From Bacteroidota bacterium (GTDB taxonomy: Bacteria; Bacteroidota; Bacteroidia; Chitinophagales; Chitinophagaceae): DNA of 9,383 nucleotides. Location: NCBI GenBank assembly GCA_023391895.1, contig JAEWAC010000268.1:1-9383 (forward strand), in the 5' to 3' direction. Of the stretch, positions 5,441 through 9,383 are shown piece by piece. Every line of letters starts with the position of its first letter. Position 1 is the first letter of the stretch. The notes beneath the pieces are model-generated. The model was given only the letters and a program-made list of their open reading frames with translations, had not been told where the DNA came from and did no database searches. The position numbers were made by a program, and so were the translations under genes.

Positions 5441-6450
5441 GGCTTGGTGGTATTAACCGGTACAGTGCTTTGGCGCTTTGGTATTTTGCGCAGCAGGCCG
5501 TTAAAAAATATCTGTCGTTGCTTTTCGCTTACCTGGCTAAGCAGTGTGGCACGGCGCATCATGTTTTGCATTTTCTGGTACACCTCTTCGCAAAACTTTT
5601 CGTTCTGTGTAATCATGTAATTCAAAACATCATGGTTCAGGTAAAGCGTTTTGTTGCCGTTCTGCAAAACCAGTATGGTGTTGTCGCCCAGTATCAGCCG
5701 GTTTTGAAACAACTGAAAGTTCTCCTGTTTCAACGCAGGGCTTTGGCCGGGCATTAACTTACAGCCTGCTTCGGCCTGGCGGCGCAGGTGTTCAAGCGTA
5801 TGCTGAACGGATTCATACAGCATTTCTACATCTTTATCACTTTTAAAATAGCCCGACTCGCGGTAGTATTCTATTTGCGATATAATGCTGTTGATGCTTT
5901 CGTTGTTCCAAATTTCTATAGAAGGGATATTGCTGTACAGTTTCAGGATTTCTTTTCCTTTGGCTTCAATAGCCGGTGGCAATACATCGAAAGAAAAAGT
6001 GCGGTTTGCAAAGGCCGGATGCTGCAAAATAGATTTCATCCAGAAAAAATAACGAAAGGCAAAAAGCGGCTGAAAAAGAAAGTAATAGAAAATAGGAATA
6101 TCCTTGGCCAGGTAAATGATCTTTTTTTCGGCAAACAAAGACAACTGCTGCAAGTGTTTGCAAATGTCGGTCAGGTAATCTTCAAAGCTGTAATGATCAT
6201 TCAACTGCACGGCCTGGAAGGAGACCGTATTGGGTTGTGCATACAGCAACTCGTCCAGCGAAATATGATAGGCTTTGCAAAGCTCAAAAGCTTCGTCCAG
6301 TACCAGCGGCGTATCGCCCCGGATGCGCCGGTAGGCACTGTCGCTACTAACATGCAATACCTCAGAGATGGCGTCGGCCAGGTTGGTACCAGCAGGCAAC
6401 AGTTCTTTGATACGGTTGAACAGTATTTTTTGTGCAGACTGGTTGAGCAT
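5437..6450 (-). CDS. Helix-turn-helix regulator-like protein, upstream paralogue
   Basis: This 337-residue protein has the same layout as its downstream neighbour: a helix-turn-helix at about 24-68 with SSDSAYRRIRGDTPLVLDEA, a central block at 108-142 (EKKIIYLAKDIPIF, then an aromatic-rich stretch ending YFFWM), and a basic C terminus (RKIPKRQS). The start ATG 6450 is chosen over one nine codons upstream (6477) because it aligns residue for residue with the paralogue: MLNQSAQKILFNRIKELL against MNPADLQIQLFHQIKSRM. The pair probably arose by tandem duplication, and short stretches of nearly identical DNA remain, for example around 5309-5340 and 6319-6350. As the first gene of the unit it would be read from a promoter in the 6451-6962 region, facing the receptor gene. 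Whether the two proteins form a heterodimer or act in series is unknown. Confidence 0.8.
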   Translation of the reverse strand: MLNQSAQKILFNRIKELLPAGTNLADAISEVLHVSSDSAYRRIRGDTPLVLDEAFELCKAYHISLDELLYAQPNTVSFQAVQLNDHYSFEDYLTDICKHLQQLSLFAEKKIIYLAKDIPIFYYFLFQPLFAFRYFFWMKSILQHPAFANRTFSFDVLPPAIEAKGKEILKLYSNIPSIEIWNNESINSIISQIEYYRESGYFKSDKDVEMLYESVQHTLEHLRRQAEAGCKLMPGQSPALKQENFQLFQNRLILGDNTILVLQNGNKTLYLNHDVLNYMITQNEKFCEEVYQKMQNMMRRATLLSQVSEKQRQIFFNGLLRKIPKRQSTVPVNTTKP

Positions 6451-6962
6451 GAAATGGATTGAATAGGAAAGCGCCACCTGTCTTTTGCATTGGCTGCAAA
6501 AGCCGTTTTACTCCCTTTAATTTACTCCATATTCAGCAAAAGTGCAACTGTGCAGAAGAGCTAATTTGCAAAAAATACTAATGGGTCAAATGCCCCTGCA
6601 AAATTCAATTATCAAAGCGTTGTGGCTACCGCTACTTTAGTAGTGGATTTGTTGAAAACCCCATATAACAACGACGCTGCATACCGGCTTTCCTGGTTCG
6701 CCCAATTTCTTTTAAAAACCCATAGCTGTTCATCCCTGCTAAATCTTGAACGCAACGTATAAACCTGGTTATGAAAAGCAGTTGAATTACACTGATGTTG
6801 TTTTTGGGTGTTACAAAAAAAGTAAAAGCTCAACCTTACCTGGACGTTGCCATATGGGGTTTTAAAAGAGTTGGTAATTGACAACATTCTTCCCTAAAGG
6901 AACCGCCCGTTTTATCCGTGTGCTGCAAGGCTTTTTTCAATTGTTCCAATAAAACTACGATT
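6451..6962. other. Divergent intergenic region with TGCAAAA repeats
   Basis: This 512-bp gap lies between the HTH pair (-) and the TonB-dependent receptor (+). TGCAAAA occurs at 6495-6501, 6567-6573 and 6597-6603, and in reverse at 6483-6489, so four copies fall within 121 bp; the copies at 6483 and 6495 form a 7-bp-arm palindrome. A second palindrome with an 8-bp stem (one G-T pair) lies at 6629-6646. I see no cobalamin, TPP or other known riboswitch, no clear Fur-like site and no full Bacteroidota promoter. An open minus-strand frame at 6612-6887 has no recognisable protein features. The region must hold the promoters of both flanking units. Confidence 0.5.
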
Positions 6963-9383
6963 ATGAAAAAGAACTTTATTCTTTGTCTGCTTTGTGCGTT
7001 GGCGTACCTGTCCGCACTGGCGCAAACTGCCACCATCAGGGGTAAAATAAAAAGTGGAAGTACAGGCGAAGCGGTGCCGGCTGTTTCGGTGATGGTAAAA
7101 GGTCTTACGGCCGGAACGTATACGGATGACAACGGCTCCTTTCGTTTACAAGTGGATTCTTTACCGGTAACCTTAATTGTTTCCAGCGTGGGTTTTGAAA
7201 CGCAGGAGCTGCTAGTGGATAATAAAGAAGACCTTGCCATTCGCCTGGTGCCTTTTTCCCCGCTGGGGCAGGAAGTAGTGTTGTCCGCCACCCGCACGCC
7301 AACCCGCATCCTGGAGTCGCCGGTTTCTATCGAGCGCATTGGCGTGGCTGGTATTGGCACATCACCAACCACCAGTTATTACGACCTGGCGGGTTATAAA
7401 AAAGGTATTGACCTTACCACCTCCAGTCTTACTTTTAAAACCATCAGCACGCGGGGCTTCAATGGCAGCGGCAGCACCCGCGTCAACCAGATTGTGGATG
7501 GCATGGACAACCAGGCGCCGGGTCTCAACTTTTTTATTGGCAGCTTTGTAGGCCTTACCGAACTGGATGTGGAAAGCATGGAGCTGTTGCCGGGCGCCTC
7601 TTCTGCTTTGTATGGCCCGGGCGGTATTAATGGTACGGTGCTGATCAACAGCAAAAATCCCTTTCAATACCAGGGGTTGAGTATACAAGCCAAAGAAGGC
7701 ATTAACCATGTAGATAAAAGCCAGCGGGCTGAGGCAGCGCCTTTCCATGATTTTTCCTTGCGCTGGGCCAAAGCCTTTAATAATAAACTGGCTTTTAAAA
7801 TAGGGGCGCAATATATCAAAGCCACCGACTGGCTGGCCAGCGACAGCAGCAATTACCTGCGCCAGGGTGGTGTCGGTAAATTGGTCCCCGGCAACCGACA
7901 GACCGATCCTAACTATGATGGCGTGAACGTGTACGGTGATGAAACTTCCATCAACCTGCAGGACGTAGCCAAACTAATGATAGGTGCCGGTGTGCTGCCG
8001 GCACAGGCCTTGCCGCTGGTGCCCAATGTAAATGTATCCCGCACCGGTTATGCTGAAAAAGACATTATTGATCCCGAAACCAAAAACATTAAATTGTCCG
8101 GTGCCTTGCACTACAAGCTGAACCCCAATTTAGAAGCGCAGTTGATGGGGTACTGGGCTACCGGCAATACCATCTATACCGGCAATAACCGCTATGTATT
8201 AAAGGATATAAAAGTTGGACAGTACAAACTGGAGCTGAAGCATAAAGATTGGTTTTTGCGCGCCTATACCACGCAGGAAAATGCCGGTGAGGCCTACACC
8301 GCTACCGTGACGGCCCAGCGCTTAAACGAGGAATGGAAAAAAAGCCAGCTATGGTACCCGCAGTATGTGGGTGCTTATGCTACCGGCGCCGCTGGTATTG
8401 TTGGCCAGGTGCTGGCGGGTGGCGGTACCATAGCCGATGCCATGACTGCCGTTGGGGCTGCTGCAGGCCAATTGCATCAGGCTTCAAGGGCCTATGCCGA
8501 CCAGGGACGTCCGGAGGCCGGTACACAGCAGTTTAAAGAAATATTTGATGTCGTGCGCAAGCGGCCTATCCCGGCCGGCGGGCTGTTTTTGGAAAAATCA
8601 CAGTTGTGGATGGGCGAAGGACAATACAACTTATCCAACCACATAAAGTTTATGGACGTAATTGTCGGGGCTAACGTCAAACAATACATACTGGATTCAA
8701 AAGGTACTTTGTTTATAGATACGGCTGGCGCCATTAAAATAAACGAACTGGGTGCCTATGCGCAGGCTACTAAAAAACTGCTGAACGAGGTACTTACCCT
8801 TTCCGTTTCGGGCCGGTACGATAAAAACGAAGACTTTAAAGGCCGGTTTACGCCCCGCGCCACGGCTTTGGTAAAGGTGGCCAAGGACAACAACCTGCGT
8901 TTTTCTTACCAGACCGCTTACCGATTTCCCAGCACGCAGCAAAAATATATAAGGCTGGATGTGGGCGATTATACCCTGCTGGGCGGCCTGCCCTGGATTA
9001 TGGATTATATGGATGCAGCCAAAAAGCCGGTCGTGGAGCTGGACGGCGGCAAACCCTTTATGTACCAAGCATTTAATCCGGAAAGCATGCGCTCTTTTGA
9101 GGCCGGTTACAAAGGCATTATTGCCAAAAAGCTCCTGGTTGATGCCTATGGGTATTTTGGCGAATACCGCGATTTCCTGGGGCGTAAAACCCTGTACCAG
9201 CCTGCTACAGCCAAAATCTATTCTGTGGCCGTCAACAGCAGCACCCGTGTAAAAACACACGGCTTTGGGCTAAGCCTTGATTACCAGTTGCCGCGCCATT
9301 TTTCAGTATTCGTCAATGGCTATTCCGATGTTATTACCGATGTGCCGGCCGATTTTCAGGCTTTTTTCAATGCACCTAAATAC
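6963..9383 (+). CDS. TonB-dependent outer-membrane receptor (partial, 3' end outside window)
   Basis: 807 codons are present and the gene continues beyond the right edge. Residues 1-20 are a signal peptide (MKKNFILCLLCALAYLSALA, cut before Gln21). Residues 23-100 form a carboxypeptidase-like regulatory domain (ATIRGKIKSGSTGEAVPAVS, then TYTDDNGSFRL and SSVGFE), typical of Bacteroidota receptors. A TonB-box-like EVVLSATR lies at 104-111. The plug follows to about 225, with STRGFNGSGSTRVNQIVDGM (from 162) and ELLPGASSALYGPGGINGTV (207-226), then the beta-barrel. Part of the barrel (about 455-540) carries a Gly/Ala-rich segment with ADQGRPEAGTQQF, a pattern I recall from relatives and probably an extracellular loop. 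Such receptors import siderophores, cobalamin or other large ligands using TonB energy; nothing here identifies the ligand, and no SusD-like partner is visible. ATG 6963 is fixed by the signal peptide; there is no Shine-Dalgarno sequence. Confidence 0.93.
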   Translation, partial: MKKNFILCLLCALAYLSALAQTATIRGKIKSGSTGEAVPAVSVMVKGLTAGTYTDDNGSFRLQVDSLPVTLIVSSVGFETQELLVDNKEDLAIRLVPFSPLGQEVVLSATRTPTRILESPVSIERIGVAGIGTSPTTSYYDLAGYKKGIDLTTSSLTFKTISTRGFNGSGSTRVNQIVDGMDNQAPGLNFFIGSFVGLTELDVESMELLPGASSALYGPGGINGTVLINSKNPFQYQGLSIQAKEGINHVDKSQRAEAAPFHDFSLRWAKAFNNKLAFKIGAQYIKATDWLASDSSNYLRQGGVGKLVPGNRQTDPNYDGVNVYGDETSINLQDVAKLMIGAGVLPAQALPLVPNVNVSRTGYAEKDIIDPETKNIKLSGALHYKLNPNLEAQLMGYWATGNTIYTGNNRYVLKDIKVGQYKLELKHKDWFLRAYTTQENAGEAYTATVTAQRLNEEWKKSQLWYPQYVGAYATGAAGIVGQVLAGGGTIADAMTAVGAAAGQLHQASRAYADQGRPEAGTQQFKEIFDVVRKRPIPAGGLFLEKSQLWMGEGQYNLSNHIKFMDVIVGANVKQYILDSKGTLFIDTAGAIKINELGAYAQATKKLLNEVLTLSVSGRYDKNEDFKGRFTPRATALVKVAKDNNLRFSYQTAYRFPSTQQKYIRLDVGDYTLLGGLPWIMDYMDAAKKPVVELDGGKPFMYQAFNPESMRSFEAGYKGIIAKKLLVDAYGYFGEYRDFLGRKTLYQPATAKIYSVAVNSSTRVKTHGFGLSLDYQLPRHFSVFVNGYSDVITDVPADFQAFFNAPKY

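Noticed and set aside
4985..6462. Plus-strand frames opposite the HTH pair (4985-5620 and 5788-6462)
   Set aside because: The two resemble each other only because the minus-strand genes are paralogues; they have no independent domain or start signal.
6492..6504. GGCT-GCAAA-AGCC mini hairpin
   Set aside because: The stem of 4 bp is too short, and it overlaps the TGCAAAA motifs, which explain the symmetry equally well.
6612..6887. 91-codon minus-strand frame in the divergent region
   Set aside because: It has no recognisable motif, unlikely composition and no support from neighbouring structure; treated as chance.
6836..7811. Minus-strand frames within the 5' part of the receptor gene
   Set aside because: The receptor reading frame is continuous from 6963 to the window end with signal peptide, plug and barrel; the antisense frames are shadows.
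1..9383. CRISPR arrays, tRNA or rRNA genes, integrases, known anti-phage systems
   Set aside because: I saw no regularly spaced repeats, no tRNA-like cloverleaf, and no recognisable defence or integrase protein in any frame.

Overview
The window looks like chromosomal DNA from a member of the Bacteroidota, probably close to the Chitinophagaceae. The signs are a TonB-dependent receptor with an N-terminal carboxypeptidase-like regulatory domain, a DUF2807 exported protein, a DUF4197 lipoprotein, a GxxExxY-type gene, and mostly weak or absent Shine-Dalgarno sequences. The taxonomic call rests on gene content and protein style only; there is no rRNA or other marker gene here.

Left part (1-650). 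The window opens in the last 40 codons of a fumarylacetoacetate hydrolase-family gene (+). Directly after its stop codon lies a 462-bp cassette (125-586) bounded by 36-bp near-perfect inverted repeats. Inside it is a decayed GxxExxY (PD-(D/E)XK-like) gene with an in-frame stop and one or two frameshifts. It has the form of a small, worn mobile element or selfish cassette. Next, on the minus strand and ending in a clear terminator, is a DUF2807 beta-repeat secreted protein.

Middle part (1365-4368). Transcribed away from DUF2807 is a probable two-gene operon (+): a flavin reductase-like FMN-binding protein and, 10 nt later, a Uma2-family putative nuclease, closed by a hairpin terminator. A stretch of about 400 bp without a convincing gene follows, then a 67-residue two-helix membrane protein. 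This converges on a DUF4197 lipoprotein (-), and the two share a perfect 13-bp-stem terminator.

Right part (4439-9383). Two paralogous regulator-like proteins (-) with an N-terminal helix-turn-helix and a long conserved C-terminal region overlap by ATGA and must be translated together; the DUF4197 gene lies 70 nt downstream of them on the same strand. A 512-bp intergenic region with repeated TGCAAAA motifs separates them from a divergent TonB-dependent outer-membrane receptor that runs off the right edge. The layout suggests, but does not prove, that the tandem regulators act on the shared intergenic region and influence the receptor.

The strongest candidates for unusual biology are the inverted-repeat GxxExxY cassette and the tandem translationally coupled HTH paralogues.
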